Assembly (NCBI GenBank): GCA_003455235.1
Contig: DMRT01000021.1
Span: forward strand, 1 to 14,133
From: Chitinophagaceae bacterium
GTDB lineage: Bacteria > Bacteroidota > Bacteroidia > Chitinophagales > Chitinophagaceae
Direction of reading: 5' to 3'
Length of the DNA: 14,133 nt
This document shows positions 6,376-13,149 of this stretch, piece after piece. The notes below the pieces were generated by a model, which was not told the DNA's origin, made no database searches, and worked only from the letters and a program-made list of their open reading frames with translations. The translations under genes were made by a program, and so were the position numbers. Each line of letters starts with the position of its first letter. Positions within the stretch are counted from its first letter, which is position 1.

Positions 6376-8541
6376 TTATTTTACCTTCTTACTCACCAGC
6401 TTCAGTTCACTGATGATGTTCTTTGCTTCGGCAAATTTATCAACGATGAACAGCACATAGCGGATATCAACCATGATATTACGGCAGATGCTGGGATCGT
6501 AATTGATATCACTCATCGTTCCTTCCCATACCCGGTCAAAGTTAAGTCCAATCAGGTTGCCATTGGCATCCAGGGCCGGGCTGCCGGAATTACCACCCGT
6601 GGTATGGTTGGCGGCAATAAAGCATACCGGCTGGCGCCCATTTACTCCATACCTTCCAAAATCTTTTTTATGATAGAGGTCGACCAGTTTTTTGGGGAGA
6701 TCAAATTCATAATCACCCGGCTTGTATTTTTCCATTACACCATCCATGTAGCTGTAAAAATCAAATTTTACGGCATCACGCGGTGTGTAGGGTTTTACAT
6801 TTCCATACGTTACCCGCAGGGTGCTGTTGGCATCGGGATAGAACGACTTTTGTGAGAATACGTCCATCTGCGCCTGCATGTAAGTGCGTTGCAACTGGTT
6901 GATGTTCGCCTGGAGTTCGCTGAGCCTGGGCGTTACATTCGTGCTGTAAGTCTTTTGCATATCGGCAGCAAGCAGCAGGGCAGGGTCGGCTTTGATGGCA
7001 TCACATACGTCTTTTGCATTGCCGGTAAGCAGCGTTTTTACAGACGACAAAGAACTGAATTTTGTTTTGGAATAGAAGTCGGCCGCTGTTTTGGCATAAC
7101 TGTTCCCATTTTGCATCAGCATGTCCTTAAACAGGGGGGATACGTATGGGTCCTTCTGATCTGTTACATACATTTCCATCAACGCTTCAAAAAGTTTCTG
7201 GTCTACATTCACGTTGTATTCCTTGAAAACATCTTCCAGGGAACCCAGCACTTTTTCTTTGGTGCTGTTGTAGCCGGCTTCGCCGTTCTTTTCAAACGCA
7301 TTCACCAGGCTGTTCAGCTGCGAAGCCACGCCGAGTATCTCAATTCTTGGATAAAGCTCGGTGAAATAATCCCGCGCATAGGCATAGGGTTCAATACCGG
7401 TATAGGCTTTCTTGAGATCAGCCAGCAGGTTTATGTACACCAGGTTGAATTCCGGTTTCTGCATCACGATCTTTTCAAAACTTGCTTCCAGTTCCTGCCT
7501 TTTTGCAACGGCATTTGTTTTGGTAAGTCCCAGCACCTCACCCTGCCATTTCTTCCAGGCATTGGAGATGCCGGCATATTTGGCGGCGTACTGGATCTTG
7601 ATCTCCTCATCCTTTCTCATGAAACCGTCAATCACTTTCAGCGCACGGGTACGGATAGCGATCTTGGCCGGGTCGCTCATACGAACGGTTTGTTCGATGG
7701 CGGCACTGTGCAGGTATTCATTGGTACGCCCGGGAAAACCAAATACCATCGTAAAATCTCCTTCTTTCACCCCATCCAAAGAAATACTCAGCGAGCGTTT
7801 AGGTTTGTAGGGAACATTATCGGGCGAATAGGCAGCAGGCTTTCCATCCTTACCGGCATAAATGCGGAACATGCTGAAATCACCGGTGTGACGGGGCCAC
7901 ATCCAGTTGTCGGTATCCTTTCCATAATTACCGATGGAAGAAGGGGGCGCACCCACGAGGCGCACGTCGCGGTATGTTTCGGTTACAAACAGGTAGTATT
8001 TATTGCCTTCAAAAAAAGAGCGCACAAACAGGTCCTGGTAATTTTCTTTTTTGGTGGAAGATCTCAGGGAAGCAATGTTTTTGTCAATGGCACTTTGCCG
8101 TTCTTTTTCCGTCATACTTCCGGTAATCCCTTTCAGCACATCGGCCGTAACATCGTCAATGCGGATGATGAAGGTGGCAAATAAACCCTCATTACGCAAT
8201 TCCTGGTCTTTATTATATGCCCAGAACCCATCGCGGATATAATTGTTCTGGATCGAAGAGTGATTCTGAATGGCATCAAAACCACAGTGGTGATTGGTGA
8301 GCAGCAGGCCCTGGTCGGAGATGACTTCGGCCGTACAAAAGCCACCAAAACTCACGATGGCGTCTTTCAGGCTTCCCTTACTGATGTTATAGATATCCGA
8401 GGCATTGATCTTCATGCCCATCTTTTTCATTTGTTTTTCATTCAGGCTTTGCAGGAGTTGTGGCAGCCACATACCTTCTTCGGCAACGGTTTGTCCTATA
8501 AATGAGGAGCAGATGACAAGCAGCAGGAAGTATTTTTTCAT
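6376..8541 (-). CDS. S46 family dipeptidyl peptidase, DPP11-type (Asp/Glu-specific)
   Basis: A 721-residue protein, close to the usual S46 length. The signal peptide MKKYFLLLVICSSFIGQTVA is cut before EEGMWLP, the usual mature start of the family. An upstream in-frame ATG at 8610 would bury this signal behind 23 extra residues and is rejected. The chymotrypsin-type triad is His85 (TNHHCGFD), Asp221 (RHTGDFSMF) and Ser652 (GGNSGSPALD). These positions track P. gingivalis DPP11 (H85, D227, S655). Eighteen residues after the Ser is Arg670 (NFDRVWEG). In DPP11 the equivalent Arg673 selects Asp/Glu at P1, whereas DPP7 has Gly. The enzyme therefore probably removes N-terminal dipeptides with an acidic second residue in the periplasm. 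A -7 box TAAATTTG lies 17 nt before the start. It is transcribed divergently from the DUF4197 gene. Confidence 0.92.
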   Translation of the reverse strand: MKKYFLLLVICSSFIGQTVAEEGMWLPQLLQSLNEKQMKKMGMKINASDIYNISKGSLKDAIVSFGGFCTAEVISDQGLLLTNHHCGFDAIQNHSSIQNNYIRDGFWAYNKDQELRNEGLFATFIIRIDDVTADVLKGITGSMTEKERQSAIDKNIASLRSSTKKENYQDLFVRSFFEGNKYYLFVTETYRDVRLVGAPPSSIGNYGKDTDNWMWPRHTGDFSMFRIYAGKDGKPAAYSPDNVPYKPKRSLSISLDGVKEGDFTMVFGFPGRTNEYLHSAAIEQTVRMSDPAKIAIRTRALKVIDGFMRKDEEIKIQYAAKYAGISNAWKKWQGEVLGLTKTNAVAKRQELEASFEKIVMQKPEFNLVYINLLADLKKAYTGIEPYAYARDYFTELYPRIEILGVASQLNSLVNAFEKNGEAGYNSTKEKVLGSLEDVFKEYNVNVDQKLFEALMEMYVTDQKDPYVSPLFKDMLMQNGNSYAKTAADFYSKTKFSSLSSVKTLLTGNAKDVCDAIKADPALLLAADMQKTYSTNVTPRLSELQANINQLQRTYMQAQMDVFSQKSFYPDANSTLRVTYGNVKPYTPRDAVKFDFYSYMDGVMEKYKPGDYEFDLPKKLVDLYHKKDFGRYGVNGRQPVCFIAANHTTGGNSGSPALDANGNLIGLNFDRVWEGTMSDINYDPSICRNIMVDIRYVLFIVDKFAEAKNIISELKLVSKKVK

Positions 8542-8558
8542 ATTCAGATCGTTTGCGG

Positions 8559-8589
8559 CAAATTTAGGCAATAATTCAGTTTGATCGAA
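8559..8589 (-). promoter_or_regulatory. Promoter of the S46 peptidase
   Basis: On the minus strand TAAATTTG (8566-8559) is a perfect TAnnTTTG box, 17 nt before the start codon. A 19-nt spacer separates it from TTCG (8589-8586), a one-mismatch -33 box. The -33 box overlaps the outer arm of the palindromic element at 8587-8677. Confidence 0.65.
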
Positions 8590-8677
8590 CCACATAGGAA
8601 GATAGGACACATAGGATCGTCTGCTATGTGATCCCGATAGCTATCGGGACTATGTTCTCTATGTGTCTATGTGGTTC
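8587..8677. repeat. 91-bp palindromic element of CACATAG heptamers around a perfect 18-bp palindrome
   Basis: Outer arms gaaccacatag (8587-8597) and ctatgtggttc (8667-8677) are perfect inverted copies. Inside are CACATAG at 8591-8597 and 8608-8614, its complement CTATGTG at 8624-8630, 8659-8665 and 8667-8673, and a degenerate CTATGTT at 8650-8656. Near the centre lies the perfect 18-bp palindrome tcccgatagctatcggga (8632-8649). A further single CACATAG is at 6301-6307. The element sits between two divergent promoters and looks like a REP- or MITE-like intergenic repeat. It has no ORF. Confidence 0.7.
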
Positions 8678-8722
8678 ATTGGCACTAACGAGAAATTAAC
8701 CCTTTCTTAGCATCGGTGGCTT

Positions 8723-8730
8723 TATATTTG
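8723..8730 (+). promoter_or_regulatory. -7 box of the DUF4197 gene
   Basis: TATATTTG fits the TAnnTTTG consensus and lies 23 nt before the ATG at 8754. No clear TTTG is present about 20 nt upstream, only the AT-rich ttaaccctttc. Confidence 0.6.
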
Positions 8731-8753
8731 TATGGTAAGATCAAATTTAAACT

Positions 8754-9473
8754 ATGAAAAAGATTGTACTCTATTTTACCCTGGCCATCATCAGCATTCA
8801 CACTTCCCAGGCGCAGCTTATCAAGGACATCCTCAATAAGGCCGGACAAGCCACTTCCGGAAACGGGAAGAACCTGAGTAATGAAGACATCATCAGCGGA
8901 TTGAAAGATGCCCTGCGGGTGGGAACCGACAGCTCCACTAAAAAACTCGGTTCTATGGATGGGTTCTTTAAAGACGCCGCCATCAAAATATTAATGCCTG
9001 AAGAAGCAAAGAAAGTGGAAAAAACACTCCGCAACTTTGGTATGGGAAGCCTGGTCGATAAAGCGGTTTTGTCCATGAACCGGGCTGCCGAAGACGCCGC
9101 CAGCGGTGTAGGAAATATATTCTGGGATGCAATCAAAGGAATGAGTATCTCCGATGGATTAAAAATTTTACGCGGAGGTGATTTTGCCGCCACCGATTAC
9201 CTCAAATCTGTTACCACCAAACAACTCACCGAAAAATTCCGCCCGGTGATTGAAACTTCCCTGGTGAAAATGGACGCCACCAAATACTGGAAAGATGTTT
9301 TTACTGCCTATAACCGTTTCTCCAAAGACCAGGTGAATACCGACCTGACTGCTTACGTAACCGAAAGGGCGCTGAGCGGGTTGTTCTATAACATCGGCCT
9401 GCAGGAGCAGAAGATCCGTAAAGACCCGGCTGCACAGGTTACGGATATCCTGAAGAAGGTTTTCGGAAAATAA
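8754..9473 (+). CDS. DUF4197 family secreted protein
   Basis: A 239-residue protein. The signal peptide MKKIVLYFTLAIISIHTSQA is cut before Gln21. The remainder is mostly alpha-helical and matches the DUF4197 pattern: LSNEDIISGLKDALRVGTDSS near the N-terminus, then FFKDAAIKILMPEEAKKVEKTLR, LVDKAVLSMNRAAEDAA, LKILRGGDFAATDYLKS and a C-terminal ALSGLFYNIGLQEQKIRKDP. Length and motif order fit a complete member. The family is widespread in Gram-negative bacteria with no established biochemical role, and the likely location is the periplasm. It is divergent from the S46 gene. The tricorn-like gene follows 77 nt downstream on the same strand, and no T-tailed terminator lies between, so read-through is possible. 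Confidence 0.85.
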   Translation: MKKIVLYFTLAIISIHTSQAQLIKDILNKAGQATSGNGKNLSNEDIISGLKDALRVGTDSSTKKLGSMDGFFKDAAIKILMPEEAKKVEKTLRNFGMGSLVDKAVLSMNRAAEDAASGVGNIFWDAIKGMSISDGLKILRGGDFAATDYLKSVTTKQLTEKFRPVIETSLVKMDATKYWKDVFTAYNRFSKDQVNTDLTAYVTERALSGLFYNIGLQEQKIRKDPAAQVTDILKKVFGK

Positions 9474-9519
9474 ACAGCCCGGCAGGTTTTCGATAAGCGG
9501 CATTGCTGTAAATAGCTCC

Positions 9520-9537
9520 GGGCGTATATTCACGCCC
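9520..9537. promoter_or_regulatory. Inverted repeat overlapping a weak -7 box before the tricorn-like gene
   Basis: gggcgt (9520-9525) and acgccc (9532-9537) are perfect inverted arms around a 6-nt loop. No T-run follows. The loop region reads TATATTCA (9525-9532), a degenerate -7 box, with ATTG 19 nt upstream. It may be an operator or a leader hairpin. It lies 13 nt before the ATG. Confidence 0.3.
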
Positions 9538-9550
9538 TAAATCATCAGCA

Positions 9551-12500
9551 ATGAAACTGTTTTTTGCATCCGTTTATTTCTCCGTTATTTCCTTATCAGC
9601 CCTTGCACAGGAAGGCAGTGCCTATTTCCTGTCGAATCCCTGCTTAACCCCCGACGGGCAAAGCGTTGTTTTCAGTTTTGAAGGCGACCTGTGGAAGGCA
9701 AATGTAAGTAACGGACAGGCCACCCGTTTGACCGCCATGCAGGGTTACGAAACCAGTCCGCGTGTTTCCCCCGACGGAAAATGGATTGCTTTCAGCGGAA
9801 GACAGTATGGCAACTCCGATGTATTTGTAATGCCGGTGAACGGCGGTGAAGTGAAACAAATTACCTGGCACAGCGGCAACGATGAAGTGACCAGCTGGAG
9901 CTGGGATTCGAAATATATTTATTTCAACAGTGGCCGCATGGGGCAGGTTGCCGGATTTAAGGTAAGCGCCGACGGCGGAACACCCATCCGTGTGTTCGGT
10001 AATTATTTTTTCCAGTTTGATCATAATTTATTTGAACACCCCACATCCGGGGAAATTTTCTTCAACGATACCTGGGAAAGCAGCAACCAGGTGCAGCGCA
10101 AGCGGTACAAGGGGCCCTTCAATCCCGATATCCAATCGTACAACCTCCGGACCAAACAATATAAAAGATATACTGATTGGGAAGGAAAGGATTTTGGCGC
10201 CAGCATTGACCGGAATGGCAATGTATATTTCATCTCTGATGAAGCCAATGGAGAATACAACCTGTATGTGCTCGACAATGGTAAAAAGAAAGCGCTGACC
10301 AGGTTTTCTTCTTCCATCAAAACACCGCAGGTAAATGCCAATGGCGGCAAGGTGGTGTTTGAAAAAGATTACCAGCTATGGCTGTATGATGTAAAGTCCG
10401 ACAGGGAAAGCAAACTCAATATCTCCATCATCCGCAATAATACCCTGCCCAAGGAAAAGGATTTTGATGTACGTGGAAACATCTCCGCATTCGATGTGTC
10501 GCCCGACGGCAAGAAACTGGTATTTGTTTCGCGGGGCGAGCTGTTTGTAAGTGATATGGAAGGAAAATTCATCCAGGAGATCAACCGGGGCAGTGGCGAA
10601 CGGGTACGGGAAGTAAAATGGATGAGTGATAACAAAACCCTTCTCTTCAATCAAACACTGAACGGATACACGAACTGGTATACCATCCGTGCCGACAGCA
10701 CCGGCAATCCCAGACAACTTACCAACGACAAACGCAATAACCGGGCGATCGTGATGAATAAGAACCGCAGCAAGGCCGTTTACCTGAGTGGCCGGGATGA
10801 AGTGCGGCTGCTGGATACCAAAACACTCGAAAGCAAACTCATCGCCAAAGATGAGATATGGGGTTTCCAGAACAGCGACCCGGGTTTTTCTCCCAACGAT
10901 GAGTATGTATTGTTTACCGTAGTTCGAAATTTTGAGCAGGATATTCTCGTTCACAACATCAAGGAAAATAAAACCACCAACCTGACCAATACGGGCATCA
11001 GTGAAACTGGCCCCATCTGGTCGCCCGATGGTAAATACATTTACTTCACGTCACAGCGACTGAAGCCTTCTTATCCCTTCGGCATGGCCAATGCCCGGGT
11101 TTACCGGGTACCGCTGGAAAAGATAGATGAACCGTTCCGTTCGGATAAATACAATGAACTTTTCAAGGAAGAAAAGAAAGACGAGAAGAAGGATACCACT
11201 AAAAAAGCAACCGCAGATCCGAAGGCGATCACCATCGATACCGACCTGATCATGGAAAGACTGGAACAGATCAGTCCGAACCTGGGTGCCCAGTTCCTGC
11301 AATGGGTTTACCAGAAGGGGGATAAAACCACGGTACTATATACCAGCAACCACGGGGAAGCACGGAATGCGCTCTGGAAAACAGTTATTGAACCTTTTGA
11401 GCAGAATAAAACAGAAAAGATCGCCGGTACCGACAACGCCTTTGGCTTCGAAGTGGTGGAAGTGAGTGATAAACTCTATGCCCTGTTCAACGGAACCATC
11501 AGCAAGCTGAGCCTTGATGCTAATAAAGTGGATCCCATCAACATCAGCTTCACCTTCCGCCGTAGCCTGTCGGCTGAATTTGACCAGATGTTCGACGAAG
11601 CATGGGCGCAGATGGAAGAGAATTATTACGATGAAAATTTCCACGGACTGAACTGGGCCAAAACAAGGGACTACTACAAACAGTTTCTTCCATACCTGAA
11701 TACCCGTGCCGATATCCGGGTGATGCTGAATGATATGCTGGGCGAACTGAACTCATCACACCAGGGCTTCGGTACATTTGGAGACGATGAGAACATCGCC
11801 CTCAGCAACCGTACCATGGAAACAGGGGTCATCTTTGAAGAAAACGATCCTTATAAAGTAAAATACGTGGTGAAACGTTCGTCTGCAGATAAAAAAGGAG
11901 TGGATATCAGGCCCGGTGATGTGCTCACAAAAGTGAATGACCAGTCTGTAGACAATAAAACAGACCGCAACTATTATTTCACCCAGCCATCGCTTGACCG
12001 GGAGCTGAGTATGACCTTCAGCCGCGGCGGACAGAGCATAACGGCGAAAGTACATCCGCAGGCCACCCTGTTTAATAACCTGTACGACGAGTGGATCGAT
12101 AATAACCAGAAACGGGTGGATGAAAAAGGCAAGGGACGGATTGCTTATGGATACATGAAGAACATGGGACAGGGTGAACTGGACCAGTTTATCATTGATA
12201 TGACGCAGGAGCTGAATAAAAAGGATGCCCTTATCTTCGACCTGCGGTACAATACAGGAGGCAATGTGCACGACGAGGTGCTGAAGTTCCTGAGCCAGCG
12301 TACCTACCTGAACTGGAAGTACCGGGAAGGAAAACTTACCCAGCAATCCAATTTCTCCCCGTCCGATAAACCGATAGTGCTGCTCATCAATGAACAGTCG
12401 CTGAGTGATGCAGAAATGACCTCGGCCGGTTTCAAAGCGCTGAAACTGGGTAAGATTATCGGCAATGAAACCTATCGCTGGATCATTTTCACCAGCGGGG

Positions 12501-12691
12501 TAAGCCTGGTGGATGGATCATCGGTTCGTATGCCCGGATGGGGCTGTTATTCACTGGACGGAAAAGACCTGGAGAAGAGCGGGGTGCAGCCGGATATTAA
12601 AGTGATCAACACGTTTGAAGATAAACTGAACGGACGTGATCCGCAGGTGGACAGGGCGGTGGAAGAAATTTTGAAGATGCTGGGAAAATAA
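9551..12691 (+). CDS. Tricorn-like S41 family protease with beta-propellers and PDZ domain, exported
   Basis: A 1046-residue protein. The signal peptide MKLFFASVYFSVISLSALA is cut before Gln20, unlike the cytosolic archaeal tricorn. Residues 20 to about 530 carry many WD40/PD40 blades (PDGKWIAFSG, SPDGKKLVFVS, SPDGKYIYFTSQ). A Lys/Glu-rich linker lies near 537-555. The protease core has the Ser736-His737 pair (GELNSSHQGF), a PDZ domain at about 757-836 (GVDIRPGDVLTKVN), the nucleophile Ser952-Asp953 (NEQSLSDAEM) and Glu1008 (LEKSGVQPDI). Together these are the tricorn catalytic set (S745, H746, S965, D966, E1023). The usual GTRTWGG segment after the nucleophile reads GNETYRWIIFTSG here, so substrate binding may differ. 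It is probably a periplasmic endo/exopeptidase producing short peptides. Start and length fit the family. Confidence 0.9.
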   Translation: MKLFFASVYFSVISLSALAQEGSAYFLSNPCLTPDGQSVVFSFEGDLWKANVSNGQATRLTAMQGYETSPRVSPDGKWIAFSGRQYGNSDVFVMPVNGGEVKQITWHSGNDEVTSWSWDSKYIYFNSGRMGQVAGFKVSADGGTPIRVFGNYFFQFDHNLFEHPTSGEIFFNDTWESSNQVQRKRYKGPFNPDIQSYNLRTKQYKRYTDWEGKDFGASIDRNGNVYFISDEANGEYNLYVLDNGKKKALTRFSSSIKTPQVNANGGKVVFEKDYQLWLYDVKSDRESKLNISIIRNNTLPKEKDFDVRGNISAFDVSPDGKKLVFVSRGELFVSDMEGKFIQEINRGSGERVREVKWMSDNKTLLFNQTLNGYTNWYTIRADSTGNPRQLTNDKRNNRAIVMNKNRSKAVYLSGRDEVRLLDTKTLESKLIAKDEIWGFQNSDPGFSPNDEYVLFTVVRNFEQDILVHNIKENKTTNLTNTGISETGPIWSPDGKYIYFTSQRLKPSYPFGMANARVYRVPLEKIDEPFRSDKYNELFKEEKKDEKKDTTKKATADPKAITIDTDLIMERLEQISPNLGAQFLQWVYQKGDKTTVLYTSNHGEARNALWKTVIEPFEQNKTEKIAGTDNAFGFEVVEVSDKLYALFNGTISKLSLDANKVDPINISFTFRRSLSAEFDQMFDEAWAQMEENYYDENFHGLNWAKTRDYYKQFLPYLNTRADIRVMLNDMLGELNSSHQGFGTFGDDENIALSNRTMETGVIFEENDPYKVKYVVKRSSADKKGVDIRPGDVLTKVNDQSVDNKTDRNYYFTQPSLDRELSMTFSRGGQSITAKVHPQATLFNNLYDEWIDNNQKRVDEKGKGRIAYGYMKNMGQGELDQFIIDMTQELNKKDALIFDLRYNTGGNVHDEVLKFLSQRTYLNWKYREGKLTQQSNFSPSDKPIVLLINEQSLSDAEMTSAGFKALKLGKIIGNETYRWIIFTSGVSLVDGSSVRMPGWGCYSLDGKDLEKSGVQPDIKVINTFEDKLNGRDPQVDRAVEEILKMLGK

Positions 12692-12707
12692 TTGAGGAAT
12701 AAATATT

Positions 12708-12761
12708 GAGCAAGGAATATTGAACCAGGAAGTAAATGGCTCCGATCAATATTCCTTGTTC
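12708..12761. repeat. AT-rich inverted repeat after the tricorn-like gene
   Basis: caaggaatattga (12711-12723) and tcaatattccttg (12746-12758) are perfect 13-bp inverted arms. They extend to 16 bp (12708-12723 with 12746-12761) with one G-U pair, around a 22-nt loop. The right arm contains the 10-mer atcaatattc also found at 759-768. No clean T-run follows, so if it ends the tricorn-like transcript it does so weakly. It is more likely an interspersed repeat. Confidence 0.55.
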
Positions 12762-12862
12762 GTTATTTAAAGAGTTCCCGGTTGTAATTGGGGACATTAA
12801 AAAATCCTTAGAGAGAATGCGCTGTTATCAAATTATTACTTATCATTGCAGCATAAAAAAAT

Positions 12863-12891
12863 GCCACTCCGTAGAAACGGAGTGACTTTTT
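12863..12891. terminator. Bidirectional intrinsic terminator
   Basis: cactccgt (12865-12872) and acggagtg (12877-12884) form a perfect 8-bp stem with loop agaa. On the plus strand five T follow (12887-12891). On the minus strand the stem is followed by GGCA and seven T (12861-12855). It can end the tricorn-like transcript from the left and the candidate small RNA from the right. Confidence 0.8.
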
Positions 12892-13013
12892 AACGATTGC
12901 TTGCTATATGAAAGAGTTTGTGTTCTAATCTTTACTGACCTTGTCAGTGCCGGGCTTTAAGATTGCCTCCTAACGATTGATTGTTTTCCTTTAGCGATTG
13001 CCTGCTGTATGAA
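12889..13013. repeat. Direct repeats of a TTTARCGATTGC motif
   Basis: A 24-base unit at 12889-12912 recurs at 12990-13013 with 21 of 24 identical bases, all three changes being transitions (a/g, t/c, a/g). Both copies read through cgattgc, then tgct and tatgaa. Two shorter, partial copies lie between: ttaagattgcc (12957-12967) and taacgattgat (12971-12981). Confidence 0.6.
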
Positions 13014-13031
13014 TTGATCAACTATCTGAAA

Positions 13032-13063
13032 CAAAAATAGGATAGGGGGTTGTATACGCCTAA
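13032..13063 (-). promoter_or_regulatory. Minus-strand promoter of the candidate small RNA
   Basis: On the minus strand TATTTTTG (13039-13032) is a perfect TAnnTTTG box. A 20-nt spacer separates it from TTAG (13063-13060), a one-mismatch -33 box. No gene begins downstream on this strand, which is why a noncoding transcript is proposed. Confidence 0.45.
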
Positions 13064-13138
13064 CCAAGTTCAGAAGGATTATACCCTGTTAAAAACGATC
13101 CGTAAATAGCAAAACCCTTTACCACAAAGAATTTTGGC

Positions 13139-13146
13139 TAAATTTG
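13139..13146 (+). promoter_or_regulatory. -7 box abutting the start of the right-edge gene
   Basis: TAAATTTG is a perfect TAnnTTTG box only 3 nt before the ATGATG at 13150. At normal spacing transcription would begin at or within 2-3 nt of the start codon, giving a leaderless or nearly leaderless mRNA. The -33 region is weak (CTTTACC near 13117). Confidence 0.5.
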
Positions 13147-13149
13147 TTT

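Larger units (their letters stand above)
12855..13028 (-). ncRNA. Candidate small RNA with its own promoter and terminator
   Basis: A minus-strand promoter ends near 13032 and a strong terminator with a seven-U tail lies at 12884-12855, which defines a transcript of about 175 nt. No ATG occurs on the minus strand between the predicted start and the terminator. The interior can fold: AATCTT (12964-12959) pairs with AAGATT (12932-12927), and within this ACTGAC (12948-12943) pairs with GTCAGT (12939-12934) around a 3-nt loop. A 24-base direct repeat flanks the hairpin. I do not recognise it as tmRNA, RNase P RNA or SRP RNA, and could not match it to 6S RNA. It is a prediction from promoter, structure and terminator only. 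Confidence 0.35.
12692..13149. other. 458-bp gene-free region
   Basis: No credible coding frame is present on either strand. From left to right it holds the AT-rich inverted repeat (12708-12761), about 90 bases with nothing recognisable, a bidirectional terminator (12863-12891), a nested hairpin (12927-12964) surrounded by CGATTG-type direct repeats, a minus-strand -7 box (13032-13039) and the promoter of the right-edge gene (13139-13146). Confidence 0.7.

Noticed and set aside
6889..8184. A 431-codon open frame on the plus strand
   Set aside because: It lies wholly antisense to the S46 gene, whose catalytic residues and length are intact. The translation is rich in His, Phe and Ile runs without family resemblance, as expected of a shadow frame.
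8542..8610. Upstream in-frame ATG extending the S46 peptidase by 23 residues
   Set aside because: It would place residues before a clean signal peptide, would contain the promoter boxes (8559-8589) and would start inside the palindromic element.
11756..12346. A 196-codon minus-strand frame
   Set aside because: It is antisense to the PDZ and protease core of the tricorn-like gene, which is uninterrupted.
12889..13013. CRISPR array
   Set aside because: There are only two good copies 101 bp apart and two partial copies at irregular spacing, with no cas genes nearby.
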